DNA of 64,000 nucleotides from Paraburkholderia sp. C35 (GCF_003121405.1 NZ_QBUY01000028.1:19432-83431); one strand, 5' to 3'; counted from the first letter of the stretch, positions 19,289 through 28,429 are shown. The notes: generated by a model from the letters alone, not told the origin. A program made the numbers and translations.

Positions 19289-20764
19289 TCATTGAAACCA
19301 GTGTTCACGGGCCTTCATAATCAACGCCTTGGCGGCGTCTTCGTTCATGCCGGTCATTTCGACCAGCTCGTCGACAGCCAGCTCCGCCAGCTCGTCGCGC
19401 GTATGGATCTGATGTTCAGCCAGCTTCGCGAACAGCTCGTCGTCCATACCGTCGAGGCTCTTCAGGTCGAGTGCAACACCTTCGACCTTCTCCTCGTTTG
19501 CAATCGCCATCGTCAGCAGTGCGTCACGCGCGCGGTTACGCAGCTCGTGAACCGTGTCTTCGTCGAATGCTTCGATTTCGAGCATCTCGTTGAGCGGCAC
19601 GTAAGCGATCTCTTCGAGACTCGTGAAACCTTCGTCGATCAGGATGTCGGCGACTTCTTCGTCGACATCGAGACGCGCCATGAACAGGTCGCGCAGGACA
19701 CTACGTTCCTGGTTCTGCTTTTGCGCAGACTCGTCCGGCGTCATGATGTTGATCTGCCAGCCGGTCAGTTCGCTGGCAAGACGCACATTCTGGCCGCTGC
19801 GGCCGATAGCGACGGCCAGTTCGTTTTCGTCGACGACGACGTCCATCGAATGCTTTTCTTCATCGACGACGATCGACTGGACGGCTGCCGGCGCGAGCGC
19901 GCCGATCACAAACTGGGCGGGATCTTCCGACCATAGCACGATGTCGACGTTTTCGCCACCGAGCTCGTTGCGCACAGCCTGCACGCGCGAACCGCGAATG
20001 CCGACGCAGGTGCCGATCGGGTCGATGCGCTTGTCGTATGCGACCACGCCGATCTTCGCGCGCACGCCGGGGTCGCGTGCGGCTGCCTTGATTTCCAGCA
20101 GGCCCTGTTCGATTTCGGGCACTTCCATCTCGAACAGCTTCATCAGGAACTCGGGCGCAGTGCGCGACAGTTCGATCTGCGGACCGCGCGCGGTGCGATC
20201 GACCTTGCCGATATAGGCGCGCACACGGTCGCCGACGCGCAGGTTTTCCTTCGGAATCAGCTGGTCGCGGCGCAGCAGCGCTTCGACACGGCCTGATTCG
20301 ACGATGAAGTTGCCCTTGTCGAGACGCTTGACGGTACCCGTCATGATGCTTTCGCCGCGTTCGAGGAAGTCGTTCAGGATCTGCTCGCGTTCCGCGTCGC
20401 GCACCTTCTGCAGGATCACCTGCTTGGCAGCCTGCGCGCCGATACGGCCGAATTCGATGGACGGAACGGGTTCTTCCAGGAAGTCGTCGATCTGCGCGTC
20501 AGCCTTCTGCTCACGCGCTTCGAACAGCAGGATCTCCTGATCCGGCTCCTGCAGCCCTGCTTCGTCCGGCACGACCTTCCAGCGGCGGAAGGTTTCGTGC
20601 TCGCCGCTTTCACGGTCGATATGGACGCGGATGTCCGCGTCTTCGTCGAAGAGTTTCTTGGATGCAGACGCGAGCGCTGCCTCGAGCGCGGCAAAAACCA
20701 CGTCCTTGTCGACATTTTTCTCGCGTGCCAGCGCATCCACCAGCATCAACACTTCGCGACTCAT
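19289..20764 (-). CDS. nusA: Transcription termination/antitermination factor NusA
   Basis: NusA binds RNA polymerase and controls pausing, termination and antitermination. The 491-residue protein has the N-terminal polymerase-binding domain (about 1-125), an S1 domain (RLDKGNFIVESGRVEALLRRDQL), and two KH domains, with GTCVGIRGSRVQAVRNELGGE and AIGRSGQNVRLASELTGW as the GxxG motifs. Two C-terminal helix-hairpin-helix repeats follow (around 365-490). The start codon overlaps the rimP stop by four bases (ATGA), a sign of translational coupling. Confidence 0.97.
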   Translation of the reverse strand: MSREVLMLVDALAREKNVDKDVVFAALEAALASASKKLFDEDADIRVHIDRESGEHETFRRWKVVPDEAGLQEPDQEILLFEAREQKADAQIDDFLEEPVPSIEFGRIGAQAAKQVILQKVRDAEREQILNDFLERGESIMTGTVKRLDKGNFIVESGRVEALLRRDQLIPKENLRVGDRVRAYIGKVDRTARGPQIELSRTAPEFLMKLFEMEVPEIEQGLLEIKAAARDPGVRAKIGVVAYDKRIDPIGTCVGIRGSRVQAVRNELGGENVDIVLWSEDPAQFVIGALAPAAVQSIVVDEEKHSMDVVVDENELAVAIGRSGQNVRLASELTGWQINIMTPDESAQKQNQERSVLRDLFMARLDVDEEVADILIDEGFTSLEEIAYVPLNEMLEIEAFDEDTVHELRNRARDALLTMAIANEEKVEGVALDLKSLDGMDDELFAKLAEHQIHTRDELAELAVDELVEMTGMNEDAAKALIMKAREHWFQ

Positions 20765-21219
20765 TGTTTGCGGCTCCTAAAGTCAACTTTCGGAACGAGG
20801 CGTGCCTTGTCGATATCCGCGAGCGTGAAATCCAGCATCGCGGCGCCTTCCTTCCCTTCAAATTCCAGACCGATCGTTTCGCCCTCGGGAGCATGCAGGA
20901 TGCCCCGGTACGATTTCCGTCCGTCCAATGGCTTTTTCAATGTGATGACCGCCTCGCTGCCCGCGAAGCGTTCGAAGTCCGCCAGTTTCTTCAGCGGGCG
21001 GTCGAGACCGGGCGACGATACTTCGAGCCGCTCGTAATCGATATTTTCGACCGTCAGTACGTGCTGGAGCTGACGGGTAACTTTTTCGCAGTCTTCGATG
21101 CCGATGCCGGCGGGCTGGTCGATATACACGCACAGCATGCCGCGCCCGGTGCGCTCGAGATCGACGAGCTCGTAGCCGAGGCCCACGACCGTGGTTTCAA
21201 TCAGTTCCGTCAGTTGCAC
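20761..21219 (-). CDS. rimP: Ribosome maturation factor RimP
   Basis: RimP helps assemble the 30S subunit, aiding uS12 binding. The 152-residue protein has the N-terminal motif GYELVDLERTG, then IEDCEKVTRQLQHVL, and the SSPGLDRPLK signature of the family, with a C-terminal SH3-like domain. Its length is normal (about 150). It is the first gene of rimP-nusA-infB and overlaps nusA by four bases. The operon promoter should lie in the 21220-21335 stretch. Confidence 0.95.
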   Translation of the reverse strand: MQLTELIETTVVGLGYELVDLERTGRGMLCVYIDQPAGIGIEDCEKVTRQLQHVLTVENIDYERLEVSSPGLDRPLKKLADFERFAGSEAVITLKKPLDGRKSYRGILHAPEGETIGLEFEGKEGAAMLDFTLADIDKARLVPKVDFRSRKQ

Positions 21220-21335
21220 AGTGCTGCCCTCTAAGATGTTCGCGCTGCAAGCCTTTGCGAAACACCCGCGGGCTGCGCGCCAAGCCGGCGCACGTTCGTG
21301 CTACCCGAGATGCCGACCCACCAAAAACTAAGCGG

Positions 21336-21361
21336 CAAAAAAAAATGGGCGAAACGCCCAT
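21336..21361 (-). terminator. Intrinsic terminator upstream of rimP
   Basis: ATGGGCG-aaa-CGCCCAT is followed on the minus strand by nine T. It would stop any transcript coming from the rluB side before the rimP operon. Confidence 0.8.
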
Positions 21362-21585
21362 CATCTTATTGCCGGTGGTCGCACCTGAGCCGCACATGAA
21401 ACCGCACGCCCAGTGACTTCGTGATTGTAGCCATTTTTCGCGATGAACGCAAACAGCCGACCGGCCGTCCACGCCCATTTGCGGGTGATTTCGCCACAAT
21501 CAAGGCATGAAAACAGAGGTTTCCGGGCATTTCCGTCGACTGCCCGACGAGGGCTAAATCACGCGAGAGCTCCCTCAACGCAAAC

Positions 21586-21616
21586 CGGAAAACAAACCGG
21601 GGCGCGAACGCCCCGG
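21586..21616 (-). terminator. Intrinsic terminator downstream of rluB
   Basis: On the minus strand, a stem of eight pairs (CCGGGGCG with CGCCCCGG, four-base loop) is followed by TTTGTTT. It lies 57 bases after the rluB stop codon. Confidence 0.75.
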
Positions 21617-21672
21617 TCATTTCGATCACGCAATCGCTATGGGCGCATCAGCATCCCACGGCGATGTAGCGA

Positions 21673-23502
21673 TCAGCGTCCGCGTGAACGGTTGCGCTGC
21701 GCGCCACCGCTGCGATTGCCGCCACCAGCGTTCGGATTGCCGCTCGCGCGATTGCCGTTACCCGCACGGTGGCCATTCGGCGCGCCGCCCGGCGAACGAC
21801 CGCCGCTGCCGCTGCGCTTCGCATTGCTGCCGCCCGCTGCCGCACGGTTACCCGTGGGTGCGCGATTGCCGTCGGCATCGCGACCGCCGCGGCCGCCACG
21901 CGCTTCACCGCGATTGCCGTTGGTATTGCCGAAACCGCCACCAAGGCCCGAGTTCAGCGCGCCGAACGCGCCCGCACCCTTGCCGCCGCTGCGCCGGCCC
22001 TGACCGTTGTTGCCACGCGGTTGCTGCTGATCGAAACGGCCATGCGACATCAGCACCGGTTCGCGATTAATGAAGCCCATCGACGTCTGCATCGGATCCG
22101 GCTGACGACGCTCCGGCTCATTGCGCCGGCTACCCTTCTCTTCCGTCGGCGCCTTCAGGCCCACGGACGCCATCAGGCTGCGCACCTGATTGTCTTCGAG
22201 TTCTTCCCAACGGCCCCGCTTGAGGCCGCGCGGCAGCGTAATCGGGCCGTGGCGCGTGCGAATCAGGCGGCTCACCATCAGGCCAGCCGCTTCGAACATG
22301 CGGCGCACTTCGCGATTACGCCCTTCGGCGAGCGCGACGTGATACCAGTGATTCGTGCCTTCGCCGCCGCCATCGCGGATACGCAGGAAATTCGCCGGAC
22401 CGTCATCCAGCTCGACGCCGTGCAGCAGCTTTTGCCGGTTGCCTTCCGTCAGCTCACCGACCACGCGCACCGCGTATTCACGCTCGACGCTGTAACGCGG
22501 ATGCATGAAGCGGTTCGCCAGATCGCCGGACGTGGTCAGCATCAGCAGACCTTCCGTATTGAAGTCGAGACGGCCGACGGCGAGCCACTTGGCCGTCTTC
22601 ATCGGCGGCAGCTTGTCGAATACGGACGGACGGCCTTCCGGATCGGCGTGACTGACGATTTCGCCTGTCGGCTTGTGATAGAGCAGCACGCGCGGCGGCT
22701 TGTTCTGCAGCTTGCGCTTGACGGGCTTGCCGTTGATGCGCACCAGATCGGTCGGCATGATGCGCTGGCCGATGTGAGCCGGCTCGCCGTTGACCGACAC
22801 ACGGCCCGCGATGATCAGTTCTTCCATGTCGCGGCGCGAGCCCATGCCCGCGTCGGCGAGTACCTTATGCAGCTTGGGCGCGTCATCGTCAGGCGACAGC
22901 ACGCGCTTCGGTGCGGCGGGACGGCCGCCACGGCGCAGCATCGGGGCACGCACGCCGCCCGTTGCGGAGTTGTCGGCATCGAATGCGGGCGATGTCACCC
23001 ACGCGAACAACTCATCCTGCTTGTCGCCTTCGACGGCGGCTGCAGGCGCTGCTGCTGCATCGGCGGCTGCGTTGCCGCGACCCTTGCGCTGATTACCCTG
23101 ATTGCTCTGACGCGGAGCCTGCTGGCCCTGCTGGCCGCCCTGCTTCCCATTGGCGCGACGGCCGCCTTGGCCGTTTTGTCCTTTAACTGCCGCGTCCTTG
23201 CGCGGCATACGCACCTGCGCGACGACTTCGCCGTCGGGCGGTGCTTCCGTCACGACGGGCGCCGGCTGCGTGGCAGCGGCATCGGCCGCCTTCGCCTTCG
23301 TCCCTGCGCGGCGTCGCGCGATCAGGCTGCGCGGGCCACGGCGCAGGCCGCGGCGCGGACGCTCGTCGCCCTCGCCTTCGGGCGCTTGCGCATTGCGCTC
23401 GCTGTCGCCCGCCGACGCTTGCGCGTTGCGCGTATCGTCGGGGCGCGCAGCAGCGACGGCGCGCTCGGATTCGGACGAATCGGTGTCGTGGATGTCTGTC
23501 AA
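21673..23502 (-). CDS. rluB: 23S rRNA pseudouridine synthase, RluB-like, with long basic tails
   Basis: This RsuA-family enzyme probably makes pseudouridine 2605 in 23S rRNA. An S4 RNA-binding domain (about 208-262, KLHKVLADAGMGSRRDMEELI) precedes the catalytic domain; the catalytic aspartate is Asp313 in GRLDFNTEGLL. The 609 residues are about twice the core length. Residues 1-205 are low complexity with R/G/Q/N-rich patches, and the last 170 are rich in G, N and R. Such RNA-binding-like tails are common on RluB in Burkholderia. It follows scpB by 60 bases, so the two are probably co-transcribed. Confidence 0.9.
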   Translation of the reverse strand: MTDIHDTDSSESERAVAAARPDDTRNAQASAGDSERNAQAPEGEGDERPRRGLRRGPRSLIARRRAGTKAKAADAAATQPAPVVTEAPPDGEVVAQVRMPRKDAAVKGQNGQGGRRANGKQGGQQGQQAPRQSNQGNQRKGRGNAAADAAAAPAAAVEGDKQDELFAWVTSPAFDADNSATGGVRAPMLRRGGRPAAPKRVLSPDDDAPKLHKVLADAGMGSRRDMEELIIAGRVSVNGEPAHIGQRIMPTDLVRINGKPVKRKLQNKPPRVLLYHKPTGEIVSHADPEGRPSVFDKLPPMKTAKWLAVGRLDFNTEGLLMLTTSGDLANRFMHPRYSVEREYAVRVVGELTEGNRQKLLHGVELDDGPANFLRIRDGGGEGTNHWYHVALAEGRNREVRRMFEAAGLMVSRLIRTRHGPITLPRGLKRGRWEELEDNQVRSLMASVGLKAPTEEKGSRRNEPERRQPDPMQTSMGFINREPVLMSHGRFDQQQPRGNNGQGRRSGGKGAGAFGALNSGLGGGFGNTNGNRGEARGGRGGRDADGNRAPTGNRAAAGGSNAKRSGSGGRSPGGAPNGHRAGNGNRASGNPNAGGGNRSGGAQRNRSRGR

Positions 23503-23562
23503 AACAACCTCAAAATGTCAGGTCGCGCGCCCATTGCGGGCGCGTCAAAAAATACGGTTACG

Positions 23563-24570
23563 TCAGGCGCTGCGCGACTCGGCTTCGTCGTCGGAGAATT
23601 CGCCCGCGTCCTGGGCGGCGTCGCGGCGATCGGGATGATCGCCATGCACCGCTTGACTCTGGTCTGGTTCGGCCGGGTTGGTGCGATCCGCGTCCCCGGT
23701 CTCGTTATCTGTATCGCGCCCGCCTTCGACTGCGTCTTCCGGCTGCGCGGTGGAATCGGCTTCATCAGCCGCTTCCGGTTCGTGCGTCGCCTCGTCGGCG
23801 ATGCGGTGTTCGGTGTGTGCCGACGTATCGGCGTGTTCGCCGTTGGCTTCGGCAGCTTCGTCTGCCGACGTCGCTGCTGCACTTGCCTCAGCATGCACCT
23901 GCGATTCGTCACCCGCGCTCACGGATTCAGCCACCGCATCCAGCGCTTCGGCGCTTTCCTGCCCAGCATCCGCCATGCCATCGGCGAAGGACACGGTCGC
24001 TTCGCCTTCGGTGAACTCGATTGCGTGCTGCGCGAGCAGATCAATATTCGACTGCGCCGACGGATCGTCGAGCGGCGGCAATTCTTCGAGCGACTTCAAA
24101 CCGAGGTCGTCGAGGAAAGAACGTGTGGTCGCGTAAAGCGCCGGGCGGCCCGGCACGTCGCGATGCCCAATCACTTCGATCCAGCCGCGGTCTTCGAGCT
24201 GCTTCACCACCTGCGTATTCACCGTCACGCCGCGAATCTCTTCGATATCCCCACGCGTCACCGGCTGTCGGTACGCAATGATCGCGAGCGTCTCGAGCAC
24301 CGCGCGCGAATATTTCGGGGGCTTCTCGGGATGCAGACGATCGAGATACGTGCGCATCGCGGGCGTGCTCTGAAACCGCCAGCCGGACGCAAGTCCGACG
24401 AGTTCTACACCACGTCCGGACCAATCCTGCTTCAGATCTTCAAGCAACGTGCGGACTGTATCTGCCGACACGCCGTCAGCAAACAGCTTACGCAAATCAC
24501 CGAGCTTCAACGGCTCCTGCGCGCAGATCAAGGCAGTCTCGAGGACGATCTTCGCCTCTTGGGTATTCAT
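23563..24570 (-). CDS. scpB: Segregation and condensation protein ScpB, with acidic tail
   Basis: ScpB is the winged-helix (kite) subunit that joins ScpA and SMC in chromosome condensation. The core is residues 1-165: ETALICAQEPLKLGDLRKLF, GWRFQSTPAMRTYLDRL, and the diagnostic PPKYSRAVLETLAIIAYRQPVTRGDIEEIRGV. After about residue 170 a tail of some 165 residues, rich in A, E, D and S, has no visible fold. Most ScpB proteins are 180-220 residues, so the tail is a clear extension. It lies just upstream of rluB on the same strand. No scpA is in the window. Confidence 0.9.
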   Translation of the reverse strand: MNTQEAKIVLETALICAQEPLKLGDLRKLFADGVSADTVRTLLEDLKQDWSGRGVELVGLASGWRFQSTPAMRTYLDRLHPEKPPKYSRAVLETLAIIAYRQPVTRGDIEEIRGVTVNTQVVKQLEDRGWIEVIGHRDVPGRPALYATTRSFLDDLGLKSLEELPPLDDPSAQSNIDLLAQHAIEFTEGEATVSFADGMADAGQESAEALDAVAESVSAGDESQVHAEASAAATSADEAAEANGEHADTSAHTEHRIADEATHEPEAADEADSTAQPEDAVEGGRDTDNETGDADRTNPAEPDQSQAVHGDHPDRRDAAQDAGEFSDDEAESRSA

Positions 24571-24888
24571 GCAGCTAGGTCAGACCCTGTGGTCAAAGAA
24601 CCGGATCAAACAGACGATGTGGAACTGAAGACGCGCTCGCCCGATTCTGATCGGTCATATTGATGGGAGCACGCACCGGGGGGAGGCGAAAAAGGCATCG
24701 AGCCAAACCCAGCCGGACGACGGAGCAGCGAAATTCCGCGAGGGAACCGCGTGACTGGCTGCCATATTACGCAAAAACAATCGGTGCGTAAAGACGAAAT
24801 CCAAACTGCACCTTAATCGACATGTCCGGCGATGCATAACGGATCGGCGCGCCGCGTATTGCGGGCGCGCCGCCGTTCAAGGGCGTTA
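24571..24888. other. Intergenic region between scpB and the aminotransferase
   Basis: No gene is supported. It should contain the scpB promoter on the minus strand and the end of the aminotransferase transcript. I see no clear terminator or repeat. Confidence 0.4.
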
Positions 24889-26127
24889 TCAGCGCGCGGC
24901 GCCGTTCTGTTCGAGATAAGCCTTCAGACGCTCGACGCCCGCATCGAGCCGCGCCGTATCGCATGCGTAGCACCAGCGCACGAAGCCTTCGCCTTCCGGT
25001 CCGAACGCGCTACCCGGCGCCAGCCCGAGCCGCGCGTCGCGCACCAGCGCCTTGCACAGATCGAGACTGCGATCGGCACCCGGCAACGAGAAGAACACAT
25101 ACATCGCGCCCGGCGGCGCCTTCACATCGACGCCCGGCACCGTCGACAGCGCCCGCACCAGATGATCACGCGAAGCCTGCAGATCGGCGACCAGATCGCG
25201 CGTGAACTGCGCGCCCTGCTCAATCGCCGCGATGCCCGCCTGCTGCACGAAGGCCGGCGAACACGACGTGTTGTATTCGACCAGTTTGCCGAGATCATCC
25301 ATCAGCGAGGCGGGCGCGACGATCCAGCCGAGCCGCCAGCCCGTCATCAGCCACGCCTTCGAGAACGAATTCACGCAGATCACCCGTTCGTCGCGCGCGG
25401 CGAGATCGAGGAACGACGGCGCGCTTTCGCCCGCTTCGCCGGCGTAATAGAGACGCTCGTAGACTTCGTCGGCGACGATCCAGATGCCGTGGCGCCGGCA
25501 ATGCGCGAGCACGGCACGCTGCTCGTCGCGGCTCATCACCCAGCCGGTCGGATTGTTCGGCGAGTTCAGCATCAGCAGCTTCGTGTCGGGCGTCAGCGCG
25601 GCGAGCAACCGTTCCAGATCGAGCTGCCAGCCGTTTGCACCATAAACGAGCGAGACGGTCTCAACGTGTGCGCCGAGGATCTTCGGAATCTCGACGAGGT
25701 TCGGCCACAGCGGTGTCACGGCCACCACGCGATCGCCCGCGCCGACCACCAGCTGCGCCGCCAGCATCAGCGCGTTGACGCCCGCGCTCGTCACGGCGAC
25801 ATGGTCGGCCGACGTCGGGCCGTGCAGCGCGCTCACGTAACGGGCGAGCGTCTCGCGCAACGGTGCGATGCCGAGGTTATGCGTATAGAAGGTCGCCCCG
25901 GAAGCCAGTGCCGCGCTTGCCGCATCGCGGATAAACGGCGGCGTCACGCGGTCGGATTCGCCGAACCAGAACGGCAACACGTCCGGCAGGCCGAAGCCCG
26001 CGTTCGCCACCTCGCGGATCTGCGACGGGCGCAGTGCACGCACGGCCGCCCGGGCGTCGGGTTTCGCAGGGAGCGCCGCTTCCGGGATCCGGGAGGTCTG
26101 TGACTGGGGCAAGTCCGATTCGCGCAT
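24889..26127 (-). CDS. Pyridoxal-phosphate-dependent aminotransferase, class I/II
   Basis: This is a fold-type I aminotransferase of the aspartate aminotransferase group, 412 residues. GVNALMLAAQLVVGAGDRVV is the cofactor phosphate region, NSPNNPTGWV and ADEVYERLYY carry the conserved Asn and Asp, and the Schiff-base lysine is in VNSFSKAWLMTGWRLGW. RWCYACD near the C-terminus holds the substrate-carboxylate arginine. The family includes several specificities (Asp, Ala, aromatic, methionine-related) that cannot be told apart here. An upstream LysR gene on the same strand may control it. Confidence 0.88.
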   Translation of the reverse strand: MRESDLPQSQTSRIPEAALPAKPDARAAVRALRPSQIREVANAGFGLPDVLPFWFGESDRVTPPFIRDAASAALASGATFYTHNLGIAPLRETLARYVSALHGPTSADHVAVTSAGVNALMLAAQLVVGAGDRVVAVTPLWPNLVEIPKILGAHVETVSLVYGANGWQLDLERLLAALTPDTKLLMLNSPNNPTGWVMSRDEQRAVLAHCRRHGIWIVADEVYERLYYAGEAGESAPSFLDLAARDERVICVNSFSKAWLMTGWRLGWIVAPASLMDDLGKLVEYNTSCSPAFVQQAGIAAIEQGAQFTRDLVADLQASRDHLVRALSTVPGVDVKAPPGAMYVFFSLPGADRSLDLCKALVRDARLGLAPGSAFGPEGEGFVRWCYACDTARLDAGVERLKAYLEQNGAAR

Positions 26128-26225
26128 CGAGAATTCCAGCGGGTCTGTCGAAAACCGCGAGTGTAACGTGTCCCGAAATACGGACGGCGCGAATCCGGCA
26201 AGACAACTGGATGTTCAAGACGGAG

Positions 26226-27128
26226 TCAGCGCAGATCTTCCGTCCGGCGCGGCACCTGATGAATCAGATGCCAGACGGCATCGGCGGCGGGCGATAGCGA
26301 GCGGTCGCGCCGCCGCACCAGTTCGACCGTCCGCTCCGCGCGCGGCACCAGCGGCCGCGCTTCCAGCGACGAGCCCGCCGGCAACGGCAACGCCAGCCAC
26401 GGCAGCACGCTCACGCCGACGCCCGCCTGCACAAGCCCGAACACCGTCGATGGATGGCCGAGTTCCTGCACGATATTGGCGCTTACGCTGTGCGCTTCTA
26501 GTGCAGCGTCGATGATCGGCCGGCTGCCCGACGCGTGATCGAGCATCACGAGGCGTTCGCCGTCCAGGTCATGCCACGCGATCTCGGCGTGCGACGCGAG
26601 CGGATGGTCGTCCCGGGAAACGAGACAGAACGAGTCTGTCATCAGCGGCTCGGTGAACAGATCGTCGGCGGTGAGCGGGCCGATCACCACGCCGAAATCC
26701 ACCTCACCCGACTTCACCTTGCGCACCACGTCGCTTTGCACGTCGTCGCGCAGGCCGAGCGTGATGTACGGAAACTGCGTGCCGCACGCGGCGACGATCG
26801 TCGGCATCAACCGGCACGCGATGGTCGGACTGGCCGCGACCATCACGCGGCCGCGCCGCTGCTCGCCGATTTCGCGGATCTCGCGCAGCGCGTCGTCGAG
26901 ATCGGTCAGCAGGCGCGACACGCTCGCGACCAGATTGCCGCCGACATCCGTCAGCTGCACTTCACGCGTGGTTCGGTCGATCAGTTTCAGCCCGATCTCC
27001 GCCTCCAGTTCGCGCACGCAGCGGCTGACAGCGGACTGCGTCAGCCCGATTTCGCTCCCCGCGCGACTGAAACTCTGAAGTCGCGCAACTTCGATGAAGA
27101 CGCGCAGTTGGCGCAGCGTCACATTCAT
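26226..27128 (-). CDS. LysR-family transcriptional regulator
   Basis: The 300-residue protein has the usual LysR layout. The N-terminal winged helix-turn-helix is MNVTLRQLRVFIEVARLQSF, then SRAGSEIGLTQSAVSRCVRELE (helix-turn-helix about 18-40). A linker helix leads into a periplasmic-binding-like effector domain (about 90-295) starting RGRVMVAASPTIACRLMP. It ends 98 bases before the aminotransferase start on the same strand, so it is not the classical divergent layout. The ligand is unknown. Confidence 0.92.
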   Translation of the reverse strand: MNVTLRQLRVFIEVARLQSFSRAGSEIGLTQSAVSRCVRELEAEIGLKLIDRTTREVQLTDVGGNLVASVSRLLTDLDDALREIREIGEQRRGRVMVAASPTIACRLMPTIVAACGTQFPYITLGLRDDVQSDVVRKVKSGEVDFGVVIGPLTADDLFTEPLMTDSFCLVSRDDHPLASHAEIAWHDLDGERLVMLDHASGSRPIIDAALEAHSVSANIVQELGHPSTVFGLVQAGVGVSVLPWLALPLPAGSSLEARPLVPRAERTVELVRRRDRSLSPAADAVWHLIHQVPRRTEDLR

Positions 27129-27253
27129 CCTTTCCCCTCATGAATGATGTCGTTTGATGCAGATTTTATGTCGTGTGACGCGCCCGCGCATCATTTCACC
27201 TGCTTCGCTGCAATGCAGCAAAAAGGCGCGAACGCACGCGGGACGGGCCTGAT

Positions 27254-27270
27254 TGCACAAGATTGGTGAT
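27254..27270. promoter_or_regulatory. NtrC-like upstream activator site
   Basis: TGCACAAGATTGGTGAT matches the enterobacterial NtrC consensus TGCACCAAAATGGTGCA at 12 of 17 positions. Its centre lies about 123 bases upstream of the -12 element of the sigma-54-like promoter at 27372, a usual enhancer distance. Confidence 0.4.
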
Positions 27271-27371
27271 TGTCCCGATTTGCGCGATGACTTTTTTGGA
27301 TTCTCATACGGGCCAGGCTAACGCCCGTAACGGCTTGATGTGGCGGGGCTTCGAGGCGATTAGGTGAAAGG

Positions 27372-27387
27372 TGGCACGCTTCGTGCA
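27372..27387 (+). promoter_or_regulatory. Sigma-54-type promoter
   Basis: TGGCACG-CTTC-GTGCA matches the RpoN consensus TGGCACR-N4-TTGCW at 11 of 12 defined positions, with GG and GC exactly ten bases apart. Transcription would start near 27398 on the plus strand and run into the DUF4096 gene. Confidence 0.6.
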
Positions 27388-27544
27388 TTTACCCTTGCAC
27401 AAGAGTCGGCGCCGATTCGGACTGGTGAAAAAACGGTTCGCTAGGCATAGGCCGGCTCTCCGCCGGCGCCCGATATGGAATCGGGCGCATGAAGAGTGCG
27501 CAGCGCGGGGCAGCGCACCGGAGTTAGCTTCGCTGAGGTGAAAC

Positions 27545-27946
27545 ATGATGGTGTTCGACGATTTGAGAGACAACGAGTGGGCGCTGGTAGAGGCGTTGTT
27601 CTGTGCGGAGCCGGCACGGAGCGAACGCCGTGGTCGACCACGCGTCGAAGCTCGCGCGGTAGTCAACGCCGTGTTGTGGGTGCTGTCCACGGGCGAAGGC
27701 TGGTCCACGTTGCCGGGCCGTTATCCGTCGCCGCCGCCGTGCCGTCGCCGTTTCGACGAATGGCAGGCCGATGGCACGCTGGCGGAAATCGGGAAGCGGC
27801 TGGGCACGAGCGGCCGTGAGATTTCGCTGCGCGGACGCATTGGTGCAACGGCTGCGAAGCCGCCCGCACCGCCGAGCCGCGACCGCCTGCGCGGCGCGTT
27901 CTGGACCAATCCGGAATCGTGGCGCGCGCCCGTCAAGATGGCCTGA
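27545..27946 (+). CDS. Orphan transposase-type DNA-binding protein (DUF4096-like)
   Basis: The first 85 or so residues look like the N-terminal DNA-binding domain of IS5-type transposases: FDDLRDNEWALVEALF, RRGRPRVEARAVVNAVLWVL, GWSTLPGRYPSPPPCRRRF. The catalytic DDE part is absent; residues about 95-133 are a different, Pro/Arg-rich tail. No inverted repeats, target duplication or second transposase frame flank it, and codon use matches the chromosome. It reads as a domesticated fragment kept as a small DNA-binding protein. A sigma-54-type promoter lies 150 bases upstream. Function unknown; a decaying transposase remnant is the alternative. Confidence 0.75.
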   Translation: MMVFDDLRDNEWALVEALFCAEPARSERRGRPRVEARAVVNAVLWVLSTGEGWSTLPGRYPSPPPCRRRFDEWQADGTLAEIGKRLGTSGREISLRGRIGATAAKPPAPPSRDRLRGAFWTNPESWRAPVKMA

Positions 27947-28429
27947 TCCAGCTTTTCACGCTTCCGGGCGCCGATGGGCGCCCGGCGCGTTTCTGCGCTG
28001 GCGCTGTCCGGCACGCTCCCTTTTCGAACTGAAGTTGCGTCGACGCGGCGTCGATTCCACTCGCGGGATCGAATGCGTTCGGGTGTTCGACAACGGAGTG
28101 TTACGCCGCGTATCGACGGTGACGTTACCCGTCTGTACCCGGCTGAGGATTTTTCCGCCGGTTACAGCGCTGGTGCGCCCTGCTTCGTCAGGTACGAATT
28201 CCTTTGCTAGAGGCGCGCCGTCTCGTACGACGCACATCGCCTGCCGGCTGCCGCGCCGGCTCCGCCGACGCCTCTTCCGCACGCACACGCTCTCGCTCAC
28301 CCGATACGCATATCGCAGGTGATGAGACGAAACATCCATTTACTTTTATTTACAGCACGCTTTCGCGGTGCGGCATACCGTACGAGTATGCAAACAAGTG
28401 CGTCCCGGCCGGATTGCCGGGAATCGATC
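27947..28429. other. Intergenic region after the DUF4096 gene
   Basis: I see no supported gene. A strong hairpin CCGGGCGCC-gatg-GGCGCCCGG lies at 27964-27985, 18 bases after the stop codon, without a T-run. The rest is composed like a non-coding stretch with irregular third positions. Confidence 0.45.

Larger units (their letters stand above)
21220..21672. other. Intergenic region between rimP and rluB
   Basis: I see no gene here. The stretch contains two minus-strand terminators that insulate the rluB transcript from the rimP operon, and presumably the rimP promoter. No metY-type tRNA gene, which precedes this operon in E. coli, was found. Confidence 0.55.
27129..27544 (+). promoter_or_regulatory. 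Regulatory region and structured leader upstream of the DUF4096 gene
   Basis: The region holds an NtrC-like site, a sigma-54-type promoter and then a leader of about 145 bases. The leader can form three stems: GCCGGC-tctcc-GCCGGC, GCCCGAT-atgga-ATCGGGC, and GCGCA-tgaagag-TGCGC. TGAGGTGA lies just before the start codon at 27545. The LysR promoter should be at the left end. Confidence 0.55.

Noticed and set aside
21769..24663. A long open frame opposite rluB and scpB
   Set aside because: Its product follows the low-complexity tails of the real genes in complement and has no domain.
27545..27946. A complete IS5-type insertion sequence
   Set aside because: No terminal inverted repeats, no target duplication and no catalytic DDE frame nearby; only the DNA-binding half is present.
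27956..28339. An open frame of 127 residues on the minus strand after the DUF4096 gene
   Set aside because: Arg-rich, no ribosome-binding site, irregular third positions; treated as non-coding.
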